A stretch of DNA of 64,000 nt. Source: Frigoriglobus tundricola. Lineage in GTDB: Bacteria > Planctomycetota > Planctomycetia > Gemmatales > Gemmataceae. This document shows positions 1-7,567 of the stretch, one piece after another. Position 1 is the stretch's first letter. Every line of letters begins with the position of its first letter. The stretch lies in the NCBI RefSeq assembly GCF_013128195.2, contig NZ_CP053452.2, positions 7,502,001 through 7,566,000 on the forward strand, given 5' to 3'. Under the pieces are notes generated by a model, which saw only the letters and a program-made list of their open reading frames with translations, ran no database searches and was not told the DNA's origin. The translations under genes were made by a program, and so were the position numbers.

Positions 1-327
1 ACTCACCAACTCAATAGCTCCAGCCAGGAGTGGACCGCCAGACTTACTGAAGATACCGATCTCGACCACCGCTCCGGGGAACTCCAACGGCAAACTGTTT
101 TGTGGGGGTGGTGCGATCCAACCCGTCGCGGGAGTTGCGCCGGGTTCCTCGAACGTGGCGACGTCGATTTCGACACCAAATTGCACGTTCGCTTCCGCGA
201 AGTACCCGGCAGGAAGAAGTGTGTTCAGTTGAGAGGAAAGATACGTCGCCCACGAATTGAGGAACGAGTGCAAGTGCCTCCGCTCGCTGAGGGGGGGGGG
301 AAGTGATCCATCAGTGGCATGGGACAT
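1..327 (-). CDS. Planctomycete conserved protein, clipped, start across a G10 tract
   Basis: The minus strand reads open to the left edge of the window with protein-like composition: after LPPPLSERRHLHSF come LNSWATYLSSQLNTLLPAGY, then FAEANVQFGVEIDVATFEEP. In this frame the ORF opens at an ATG at 327 (MSHATDGSL), but a start at 320 in the next frame reads MPLMDHFPPP, which looks like the natural N-terminus of this family. The two frames meet in a run of ten C residues (G at 291-300 on the plus strand), so a slip there decides the start. From memory the family resembles small DUF4058-like planctomycete proteins. I cannot confirm that, and no enzymatic motif is visible. The C-terminus lies outside the window. 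Confidence 0.6.
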   Translation of the reverse strand, partial: MSHATDGSLPPPLSERRHLHSFLNSWATYLSSQLNTLLPAGYFAEANVQFGVEIDVATFEEPGATPATGWIAPPPQNSLPLEFPGAVVEIGIFSKSGGPLLAGAIELVS

Positions 328-408
328 CCTCGAAACGGAGCTTTGCTTTACACGGCACACGCTCCTTCTCCGGAACGATCCCATTCGCCCGCACGCGCAC
401 ACCACGAC

Positions 409-1794
409 CTACTTCTCCAGCCCCAGGAACCGCTGGTTGGCGTCGAAGCGGCCGGCGAACGCCTTGTCCTTCAGGTAGTTCGCGCGCGTGTGCCGGGTCG
501 TCGGCCGCCCGGTCACAGCGACCAACATTTCTTCCGAGTGCAGCTCGGACGCGAGCTGCGCGTCCTCGCCGAGGATCACCCGCCAACTGTTCCGCGACGC
601 GTGCCCCGGCACGCCGAACGCCTGGAGCACCGCGGCGTTGTTCACCAGCGACTCCCAGTTGTTCGGGTACAGCCGCATCATCTGGCTCAGGTCCTGCCAG
701 AACGTCCACAGTTGCAGACCGTAGCCGCGGAGCAGCGAAACGGCCTGCGGCAGCAGGTCGAGCGAGCCGAGCTGGGCCGCTTCGTCGAGCAGGAACAGGG
801 TGCGCTGTTTCGGGAGCCGCGTGCGGCGCATCACCACGGTCAACAGCGTGACCACCCACAACCGCAGGAGCGAGCGGTGGCTGTGCAGCTTCTCGGGCGG
901 CAGCACGAGGTAGATCGTCATCGGCTTGTTGTCGAGCAGGTCGTTCAGTGCGAACGTGGACCGCTCCAGGCTGCGCGACACGCAGGTGCTGCCGAGGCAC
1001 TTCACAAACGTGGTCGCGGTGGTGCGGATGCACGGCCGCGTCTTGTCCGAGGGGGCCGCGAGGTACGCGACGAACTCGTCCCGCGCCAGCGGCGACATGG
1101 TCTTCTTGCGCGTGTCCAGGGCGACCGCCAGCGTGTAGTCGAGGTCGTCGTTGTAGAGCAGCTCGCGGAGCGTGCAGAGGTTCCGCTTCTCCGGCGGCGA
1201 ACTCGTCGCCACGTCCGCGACGAGGCCCGATACCAGCCCGCGGCCGGTGTCCTCCCAGTAGCGGTCCGTGCTGAACTCGTGGCCCACGGCGAGCTGGGCG
1301 GCGAGCATTTCGGCGTCGGATTCGGGGTCCGAGCCGGGCACGCCGAAGAGGTCGAACGGGTTCAGCTTGTCGCCCTTGTCCTTCGCCGTAACCAGGCCGA
1401 AGGGGTCCAGGACGACCACCTGTTGGCCCATCTCGCGGCGGTGCCGGGCGGTGACCTGGTAGTTCTCCCCCTTGATATCCGTGACGATGATCGTGCCGGG
1501 GTACGTTAGCAGTGCCGGGATGATCGCGCCGACGCCCTTGCCGGCGCCGGTCGGGGCGATGGTGAGCAGGTGGCCGTCGCCGTCGTACGTGAGCGCGGCA
1601 CGCGTGGAGACGCCGCTGACCGTGGGTTTAAAGCCGATGCTCGGTTTGTGGTCCGTGCCGTCCCATCCGAGAAACAGAGCGGAGCCGTCGTCGGGAAGGA
1701 TCTTGGAAATCGTGCGACGGGGGCCGGGCTTCTTGCGTGAGCGCCGCCCGGCCGTGCGTGAAGAATCGGCGTTGCTCTCGGCCGGGTCGAACAT
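409..1794 (-). CDS. VirD4/TraG-type conjugative coupling ATPase, orphan
   Basis: This is a type IV secretion coupling-protein family ATPase; relatives pump DNA-protein complexes into a conjugation channel. Walker A is at residues 81-88 (PTGAGKGV) and Walker B at about 332-338 (LFLLDEA), followed by the family's Q-L-G-S-L segment. The start at 1794 was chosen because AGGAG lies six bases upstream; an in-frame ATG at 1866 has no ribosome site. The product is about 461 residues and begins with a basic, Ser/Arg-rich stretch. The two N-terminal membrane helices usual for VirD4/TraG are absent. No relaxase, VirB gene or integrase lies nearby, so it may be a conjugation remnant or a repurposed ATPase. 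Confidence 0.82.
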   Translation of the reverse strand: MFDPAESNADSSRTAGRRSRKKPGPRRTISKILPDDGSALFLGWDGTDHKPSIGFKPTVSGVSTRAALTYDGDGHLLTIAPTGAGKGVGAIIPALLTYPGTIIVTDIKGENYQVTARHRREMGQQVVVLDPFGLVTAKDKGDKLNPFDLFGVPGSDPESDAEMLAAQLAVGHEFSTDRYWEDTGRGLVSGLVADVATSSPPEKRNLCTLRELLYNDDLDYTLAVALDTRKKTMSPLARDEFVAYLAAPSDKTRPCIRTTATTFVKCLGSTCVSRSLERSTFALNDLLDNKPMTIYLVLPPEKLHSHRSLLRLWVVTLLTVVMRRTRLPKQRTLFLLDEAAQLGSLDLLPQAVSLLRGYGLQLWTFWQDLSQMMRLYPNNWESLVNNAAVLQAFGVPGHASRNSWRVILGEDAQLASELHSEEMLVAVTGRPTTRHTRANYLKDKAFAGRFDANQRFLGLEK

Positions 1795-1950
1795 GGGCTG
1801 CTCCTGCGTGGTCGGCAAGACGAACCTCCCGGAGTACCGCGGCGCGCGCCTGTTGGGGAAGCTCATCTATGATACGCGGTCGCGGCTCCCGTTTTGCCCC
1901 ATTTTTCGCCCGGATGATGTGGGCGAAGGGTCCCGTGTGTGCTGGGCGCG

Positions 1951-1984
1951 AAAAAAAACCGCCCGGTGAACCCACCGGGCGGTT
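1951..1984 (-). terminator. Rho-independent terminator of the cytochrome gene
   Basis: Read on the minus strand, a hairpin with arms AACCGCCCGG and CCGGGCGGTT is followed by eight T residues. It starts about 24 bases past the stop of the small cytochrome gene and separates it from the VirD4-like gene on the same strand. Confidence 0.9.
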
Positions 1985-2007
1985 GAGGGGTCTGTCAGAA
2001 TCACGAA

Positions 2008-2445
2008 TTACGGCTTGTGGGCCTTGTGGCACGCCCCGCACGAACTGCCGATCGCCTTGCCCGCCTTGGCGGCCGCGTCCGCGTCCTTCTTTTCCACGGC
2101 GTCGGACAGGGCCTTCGTGTTGTCCGCGTACTTGCCGGCCAGATCCTCCCACGACTTCGCATCGCCCTTCGGCGGGGTCGCCTTCGGGAAGAGCGAGCCG
2201 TTGGCGGCCAGTTCCTTCGCCGGCTCGACGGCGTCTTCCCACTTCTTCGCCTTCACCGCCGTCTGCACCTTGCCGAACAGCGCATCGGCACCCTTGTGAC
2301 CGATGCCCATGATCTGCTTGGTCGTCAGCTTCTTGTCAGCCTTCTTGTCCTTGTCGTCGGCCTTCACGGTCTCGGTTTGAGCGAGTACGAGCGCCAGCAT
2401 CCCGATCGAGCCCGCCAGAGTCACTTTCAGCAACTTCCGCAGCAT
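2008..2445 (-). CDS. Secreted cytochrome c with C-terminal CxxCH
   Basis: This is a small exported haem protein of about 145 residues. The start at 2445 gives a signal peptide (MLRKLLKVTLAGSIGMLALV, then ALA-like residues before a Lys/Asp-rich mature start) and has AGGGG upstream; an earlier in-frame ATG would put about 32 non-signal residues in front. The single haem site CGACH lies some six residues from the C-terminus, the layout of class II cytochromes (cytochrome c', c-556), which are four-helix bundles. The body is helical and rich in Lys, Asp and Ala. It is monocistronic with its own terminator. The redox partner is unknown. Confidence 0.8.
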   Translation of the reverse strand: MLRKLLKVTLAGSIGMLALVLAQTETVKADDKDKKADKKLTTKQIMGIGHKGADALFGKVQTAVKAKKWEDAVEPAKELAANGSLFPKATPPKGDAKSWEDLAGKYADNTKALSDAVEKKDADAAAKAGKAIGSSCGACHKAHKP

Positions 2446-2925
2446 TGAACACCCCTGTGACACACGCAACCAGACCGTCGCGGCGCGGGTGACCGTCACA
2501 CGCACCGCAAACGGACTACACCAAACCCACCGGTCGAGCATTCAACCAGCGGGATGTTGTCTGTGATAAAAGGGAGAACCTCGGTATCGGTCGCACCACT
2601 CATTCGTGCCCAGTGAACTGGCGCCGCTGAGTGGCGGAATAAGCAGGTAGTCGGTGACCCGTAGGTCAGTGGCCCGCGGCGGGAATCGAACCCGCTGCCA
2701 ACTGGGCTACCGCCGGAACGCCCGGTCGGATTGTTTCCAATCATCGAGAGTGTGGGGTTCCTCTCACAGAATCACCTCTCGCGAACCGGGCACGCCGGCG
2801 GCAGCCGTGAACGTCGACCTCTCGCCGGTTGAGACGCGAGCCGGAGTGGGGATATTCACGGTAAACTCGCGCAAACTCGTCACGAGACGCTCGTGCGGAG
2901 CGGTCGGTACGAGGGCGCGGGCGGG
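2446..2925. other. Intergenic region with a tRNA-like remnant
   Basis: No protein-coding pattern stands out in these 480 bases. The one feature seen is a tRNA-like segment on the minus strand at 2671-2716. The remainder lies between two minus-strand genes and probably holds the cytochrome promoter, though no clear -35/-10 pair was found. Confidence 0.5.
2671..2716 (-). other. tRNA-like remnant without an anticodon arm
   Basis: The minus strand reads GGTAGCCCAGTTGGCA followed at once by GCGGGTTCGATTCCCGC. The second block is a perfect T-arm (five base pairs, TTCGATT loop) and the first resembles a D-arm. The anticodon arm and variable loop that should lie between are missing, and the acceptor strands pair poorly. 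It cannot fold as a canonical tRNA, so it may be a deleted tRNA gene or an integration scar. Confidence 0.45.
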
Positions 2926-3474
2926 TCAGGTTCGCGGTGGCGGGGCCGGTGGAGGAGGCCGGTTCGTGGCGACACGCGGTGCCCAGCGGCACGCTCCGGG
3001 CACGGAGGAGCGGTCGAAGGCCCACACAACCGCGTGAAGTGCGGGTACGCCGGGTTCGGTGTCGAGGCCGGAGGCCGATTTCTCGCAGTTGCACTTGCCG
3101 CCCGCAACGATCTGCGAAGCGGGTGCCGCAGGCGCTTCGGTGGGGGGCGCGTTCGCGCAACAGCTCCGGCGCGGCTCCGCTTTCGGTGCGCGTTCGCTCT
3201 TGTTGCTCGAGTTGGATAACTGGGTGGATTTTTCGCAGCAGCTCCCGCGAGCTTTCGGCTTCTCGGGCGCGGTAAGGGACGCGCAGCAACAGCCCGCGGT
3301 CGCTTTCGTGGCGGCGGCGCAAGAACACGCGGTGCCGCCACACGAGCCGGGGGCGGCGGTTCGAGTCAGTGTGGTGAAGCTCGCGGCCGGTAACGCGACC
3401 GCCGGAGTCAACTGACCGCAAAGGGCCAAGACTGCGAGCGCGCTTCGGAAATAGCCGGAAAACCGAGCGAGCAC
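2926..3474 (-). CDS. Cysteine-rich secreted protein
   Basis: I do not recognise a named family. The likely start is a GTG at 3474, because it opens directly onto a signal peptide (RFSGYFRSALAVLALCGQL, then TPAVALPA); the ATG at 3702 would add 76 residues of Arg/Pro-rich shadow-like sequence. The mature protein of roughly 150 residues carries Cys clusters (CGGTACSC, GCCC, SCCEK, SCC, CNCEK) spaced by Ala/Lys/Pro-rich linkers, then a conserved-looking tail (SGLDTEPGVPAL and VWAFDR). The Cys pairs suggest metal binding or disulphides. Similar Cys-rich exported proteins occur in planctomycetes, and another is at 61867. Start and role are uncertain. Confidence 0.6.
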   Translation of the reverse strand: MLARFSGYFRSALAVLALCGQLTPAVALPAASFTTLTRTAAPGSCGGTACSCAAATKATAGCCCASLTAPEKPKARGSCCEKSTQLSNSSNKSERAPKAEPRRSCCANAPPTEAPAAPASQIVAGGKCNCEKSASGLDTEPGVPALHAVVWAFDRSSVPGACRWAPRVATNRPPPPAPPPRT

Positions 3475-3716
3475 GGGGCGCCCCGCGAAGGAACCGTCGC
3501 AGAGAGAATAAGCGAGCGCCGCGCGCCAGTCAAGCGCCCGCGGCACGAACTCGCGCCCTGGCAGGGACTTGCCACGCGCCGTATCGTGATAGTGTTCACC
3601 TACCTCCGGTCCCGCCCCGCCCCCGACCTTCCGGGCGCGCGGCGCGGGGGGCAACGTCTCCGGTCCCGCGCCGACCTTCCGGCGACCCGGCGGGATCACC
3701 AATCAAGTCATTCCGG

Positions 3717-6431
3717 GTGCGCCTAGCCATGACTCCCTGGCACCGCAACGAGTACATGCTCAAGGGCTTGTTCCTCGGGCTCTGGGTCTTCTTCGCCCTT
3801 CAGGTTCCGGCCAACCCCGCCGACGCGTGGAAGGACATCCTCTGGGTCCTCGGCTGGGTCGGCACCGGCCTCGTGGCCGGGTTCGGCCTCGGCACCGTGA
3901 AGCTCGCCTCCCGGGGCATGAAGCCGTGGGACAACTGGCGCGCGTTTCCGTTCCTCGTCCTGCTCGAGAGCCCGCTGTTCATTTACGCGGGCATCATGCT
4001 CGGCCTGGGCTTCGGCGTCCTTTCGGGGAGCCCGCTGCTGCAACCGTGGTCGGAACCGGTGGCGCGGGCGTTCGGGCTGACGTGGGACGACATCAAGCAC
4101 GCGCCGCCCGTGGGCGATTGGCTCCTGCACTGCATCGTCGGAGGCGCGCTGCTCGGGCTGTGCCTGTACCGGATGCGGCAGATGGAAGACGGGCAGACGC
4201 GGTTCTTTCTCGGCCTGGGGGTGGCCGCCCTGATGGTCTACCTCGCGTCCGAGTACCTGTTGAAAATCAAGGTGGACGTATTCGTCCCCGACCCGACCGA
4301 TCCGGGCCGGATGATCCCGAAACTCGTCCCCGATCCGGCCGATCCCGGGAAGCTCATGACGGAGCGGGTTCCGTTCTTCGACAACCCGGCCACGCGCTTC
4401 AACCTCGGCATCTACATCCTGTGCGGCCTGCCGTTCTTCTACCTGCTCACGCTGAGTGGTGAAGCCGAGGAGTCCGAAGTTGAGATCATGACGCTGTGTG
4501 CCGCGCTCGGGGTCGCGCTGTACCTCATCGGGTTCGGGACCGGGTTGGGCGGGGCGGCGCCGTTCCTCATTCCGGTCGTGCTGTACTTCGTGTACGCGAC
4601 GCGGGTCTTGCCCGGGCTCCGGGTCTTCAAGCACGTGTTACGCGGGTTCAGCTACATGAACGTGGGGCGGCTGGCGCTGGCCCTCCGCTTCTTCCGCCGC
4701 GCGCTGCAACTCAACCCCGAAGGGCAGCTCGCCAACGAGGGCATGCTGGCCCTGCACAACAGCCTCACCCTGTCGAAGCTCGAACGCGACCCGGAACTCA
4801 TGGCGTCGCTCGACTTCGGCCTGTGCCTCGACCGCGCCGCGGCGCTGCTCATGATCCCGCCCACGCCGGTCGCGCGCGAGGAGGCGGAAAAGTTCCTCGC
4901 GCTGGTGGAACAGAAGAAGCCGGCGTACCAGGCGAAGGTCGATTACCTCCGCACGGTATCGTTCGTCCACGCGCGGCAGTACGAGTCCGCTGCCGAAGCG
5001 CTGGCGCGGCTGCTCAGCCCCGAAACGCCCGGCTACCACACCGGGCTCCGCAGGCAGATCTACTTCGACGCGCTGTACCTCGCGCTCGACGGCCCGAAGG
5101 GGCTGACCGACCGGCTCGGCTGGGCGGAGATGAACAAGCCCGGCCGGCGCATGGAGGCGATCGCCGCCGTCGAGCGGAAGCTCGCGGCCGACCCGGCGCA
5201 CGAGAAGGCGAAGGAGTACCGCACGATGCTCTACAGCCAGCTCTCCGAAGGTGAGTTCGTCTCGGCCGCCGCGACCGGGGAGCCGAGAGAGTTCAACTAC
5301 GAGTACGTCGAGCAGCTCGGTTACCAACTGGTGGACGAGAACGACCCGGACCGCCGCGACCGCGGTTTGGGCTACCTGCGCATCGCCGCCCGGGGGCTGC
5401 CCGAACACGGGCCGGGCATTTTCAAAAAGCTCGCGGACGTGAGCGAGAAGCTCGGTGACCCCAAAACCGCCCGCGGCTATACGGAGCAGATCCGCCGGGT
5501 GGGGAAACAGGTCAACCCCCGGAACCTCGCGAAGGACCAGCGCGAGATTTACTTCGTCGCGCTCCGCAAGCTCGCGGCGCTTCTGGAGCAGGACGGGGAC
5601 GCGGTCAAAGCCGAGGCCGATGCGGCCGACGCCCGAGGTGACGCGGCCGGGCGCGGGGCGAAGGACGCCGAAGCGCGGCCGTTTTACGAATCGGCGATCG
5701 AGCACTACCGGGAGTACCTCGACGGCGGCGGCGGGTCGGCGCTGGAGGCGTACCGCAAGATCGCGGAGCTGTACGGCAAGATGCGCGACGGCCTGAACGC
5801 GGTCCTCAACACCGAAGCGGCGCTCGCGTACAGCGGCACCGACCCGGACCTGGCCCGGAAGCGGGACAGCTACTACTACTCCGTCTCGGTGGAGCGGCTG
5901 ACCGCCGCGAAGGAGAACGTCGGCAAGTGGTTCGACGTGGGGTACTGCGTGAAGAAGGCGATGTCGGTGCTGAACAGCCGCGACGCCGACGCCGATTTGC
6001 TCGACTGGGCGACGCACCTGACGCGGTTGGCGAAGGTGGTCGAACCGGCGAGCAACCGGGTGCGGCTCGTGGAGGCGCGGTGCCTGCTCCGCCGCGGCGA
6101 GCGCGACGCCGGGCTCTCGCTCCTCGAGGACGTGCGGGAGGGGGCGAAAGGGTCGGGCGATGAAGAGGAGGCGTGGTACAACACGACCCGGATTCTGGGC
6201 CAACTGTACCTGGAAGAGCTGAACCGGCCGGACCTCGCGCTGAAGGCGTACACCGACTACAAGGACTACCACAAGAGCGGCGCCGACACGTTGTTCCAGA
6301 TCGCCCGGTGTTACGAGGCGACGAACGACCTCGGAAACGCCGTGAAGTTTTACAACGCGGTGACGGCCTACGAGGAGCACCCCAAGTACTGGGACGCCAA
6401 GGACGCGCTGAAGCGCCTGGGGAAGGGGTGA
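3717..6431 (+). CDS. Large membrane protein with C-terminal TPR repeats
   Basis: About the first 300 residues contain several hydrophobic helices (LKGLFLGLWVFFALQV, DILWVLGWVGTGLVAGFGLG, FLVLLESPLFIYAGIMLGLG, FFLGLGVAALMVYLA and two more) interrupted by a Pro/Asp-rich loop at about residues 190-215. The remaining 600 residues are tetratricopeptide-like helical pairs, for example ALRFFRRALQLNPEGQLANE and ALKAYTDYKDYHKSG. The architecture suggests a membrane-anchored scaffold with TPRs on one face; no catalytic motif is visible. The start may be the GTG at 3717 or the ATG at 3729; neither has a good ribosome site. A hairpin at 6498-6532 follows the stop. Confidence 0.75.
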   Translation: MRLAMTPWHRNEYMLKGLFLGLWVFFALQVPANPADAWKDILWVLGWVGTGLVAGFGLGTVKLASRGMKPWDNWRAFPFLVLLESPLFIYAGIMLGLGFGVLSGSPLLQPWSEPVARAFGLTWDDIKHAPPVGDWLLHCIVGGALLGLCLYRMRQMEDGQTRFFLGLGVAALMVYLASEYLLKIKVDVFVPDPTDPGRMIPKLVPDPADPGKLMTERVPFFDNPATRFNLGIYILCGLPFFYLLTLSGEAEESEVEIMTLCAALGVALYLIGFGTGLGGAAPFLIPVVLYFVYATRVLPGLRVFKHVLRGFSYMNVGRLALALRFFRRALQLNPEGQLANEGMLALHNSLTLSKLERDPELMASLDFGLCLDRAAALLMIPPTPVAREEAEKFLALVEQKKPAYQAKVDYLRTVSFVHARQYESAAEALARLLSPETPGYHTGLRRQIYFDALYLALDGPKGLTDRLGWAEMNKPGRRMEAIAAVERKLAADPAHEKAKEYRTMLYSQLSEGEFVSAAATGEPREFNYEYVEQLGYQLVDENDPDRRDRGLGYLRIAARGLPEHGPGIFKKLADVSEKLGDPKTARGYTEQIRRVGKQVNPRNLAKDQREIYFVALRKLAALLEQDGDAVKAEADAADARGDAAGRGAKDAEARPFYESAIEHYREYLDGGGGSALEAYRKIAELYGKMRDGLNAVLNTEAALAYSGTDPDLARKRDSYYYSVSVERLTAAKENVGKWFDVGYCVKKAMSVLNSRDADADLLDWATHLTRLAKVVEPASNRVRLVEARCLLRRGERDAGLSLLEDVREGAKGSGDEEEAWYNTTRILGQLYLEELNRPDLALKAYTDYKDYHKSGADTLFQIARCYEATNDLGNAVKFYNAVTAYEEHPKYWDAKDALKRLGKG

Positions 6432-6763
6432 TGTGGGTTGTTACCGCCGTGTTGTCGGTCGGTCGCGCGTGGCTTGGCGCGCGAGTGGCGGCATCGGCCC
6501 GCCGGTGGTTCGCGTAGGTGATCACCGGCGGGTTGAGTCGAATGCCCGCGTCACCACCAGGAACCGCAAAGGGGCATGGGGGCGCACCGGCGGGCTCACG
6601 CCGCGCCGCTCACCGTAGTTGTAGGTCGCGGTCGAGCGTGGCTTTACACGCGAGGCCCGACGGCGGATCACCGATGCGGTTCGGCGCACGCGTGATCCGC
6701 GTAGCCGAGGGCCGTCGGGCCTCGTCGCCAAGCCTCCTCGACCGCGACCTACAAGGCGGCCGT
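6432..6763. other. Intergenic: hairpin plus left REP copy
   Basis: No gene is seen. The region holds a degraded palindrome near 6455-6490 resembling the REP ends, a 10-bp inverted repeat (CCCGCCGGTG, 6498-6507 with 6523-6532) that could end the upstream transcript, and the left 132-bp repeat that borders the RAYT gene. Confidence 0.6.
6621..6752. repeat. REP-like palindromic repeat, left copy
   Basis: This 132-bp element has perfect 16-bp outer arms (GTAGGTCGCGGTCGAG with CTCGACCGCGACCTAC). Inside lie two nested pairs, CGAGGCCCGACGG with CCGTCGGGCCTCG and GCGGATCAC with GTGATCCGC. It matches the right copy at 7436-7567 at 131 of 132 positions, in the same orientation, and ends 12 bases from the RAYT stop codon. 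Confidence 0.9.
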
Positions 6764-7315
6764 TCATTCCCATTCCGCGCCGGATACGTCGGGGCATTCC
6801 AATTCGCCACCCCAATCCGGGTCGTAATCTCCTGCGTGAACGAACCTCTGAAACGACGACCACGGGTAGTCCTTTACGCGAGCGACCAGTCTGTGCTTGA
6901 CCGGATTCCAATGGATATAGCTCACGCACCTTTCGAGATCGTCTTCGTCCCGGATAGTATGTTCCCAAAATCGTTGCTGCCATACCGCACGCTCGCGGTG
7001 TCTGTCACGATTAACGGTTCTCGTGCCCTCGAATCCGCCGCCTGCAAGAAAGCGGCGCGTGAATCCCTCCTTGATCTTTCCCCAGCGAGTTGAATAGTCG
7101 GTGTCACCGGGCGGTAGCTTCCAGACCGCATGCAAGTGATCGGGGAGCAGAACAACGGCGAAGAGATCGAAGGGTAAGCGAGCGAGTTCGGAATCAAACG
7201 ATTCCCTCAAAGAACGGCGCCCGAGATCAGTCGTTAGGATTGGGCACCGGTCGTGAGTAACAACCGTAAAGAAGTACATCGCGCCCGGGACACGAAACCG
7301 TTTGAAATTGGGCAT
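6764..7315 (-). CDS. REP-associated tyrosine transposase (RAYT)
   Basis: This is a 183-residue Y1-transposase of the IS200/REP-associated group: single-strand endonucleases that nick DNA with a tyrosine and in other bacteria act on REP palindromes. The metal-binding HUH pair is H60-L-H62 in LLPDHLHAVWKLP. The probable catalytic residue is Tyr133 in YIHWNPVKHRLV, the family's signature block, and the N-terminus RFRVPGAMYFFTVVTHDR is also typical. It lies between two 132-bp palindromic repeats, its likely substrates. Unlike IS200 it has no IS ends directly around it, consistent with the domesticated, single-copy RAYT style. No ribosome site precedes the ATG. Confidence 0.92.
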   Translation of the reverse strand: MPNFKRFRVPGAMYFFTVVTHDRCPILTTDLGRRSLRESFDSELARLPFDLFAVVLLPDHLHAVWKLPPGDTDYSTRWGKIKEGFTRRFLAGGGFEGTRTVNRDRHRERAVWQQRFWEHTIRDEDDLERCVSYIHWNPVKHRLVARVKDYPWSSFQRFVHAGDYDPDWGGELECPDVSGAEWE

Positions 7316-7435
7316 GGTGCTGCGCGTCCGTCGTATTCAATCGCTGTGTGGTACGAGGTCTGATCTCAAATAGGATCTACTCCCGCGAAGGCCGCATAAC
7401 CCAGGGCTGCATTGCGGAGTCGCTGCGCTGAATTC

Positions 7436-7567
7436 GTAGGTCGCGGTCGAGCGTGGCTTTGCACGCGAGGCCCGACGGCGGATCACCGATGCGGTTCGGC
7501 GCACGCGTGATCCGCGTAGCCGAGGGCCGTCGGGCCTCGTCGCCAAGCCTCCTCGACCGCGACCTAC
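7436..7567. repeat. REP-like palindromic repeat, right copy
   Basis: This is the second copy of the 132-bp palindrome, differing from 6621-6752 at one base (G for A near position 26). Its outer end overlaps the coding end of the 1149-residue membrane protein: the stop codon TAG at 7564-7566 lies inside the terminal GACCTAC of the repeat. Confidence 0.9.

Noticed and set aside
311-1509. Long Arg/Pro-rich open frames opposite the coupling ATPase gene
   Set aside because: They are complementary shadows of a GC-rich real gene: no ribosome site, no domains and shadow-like composition.
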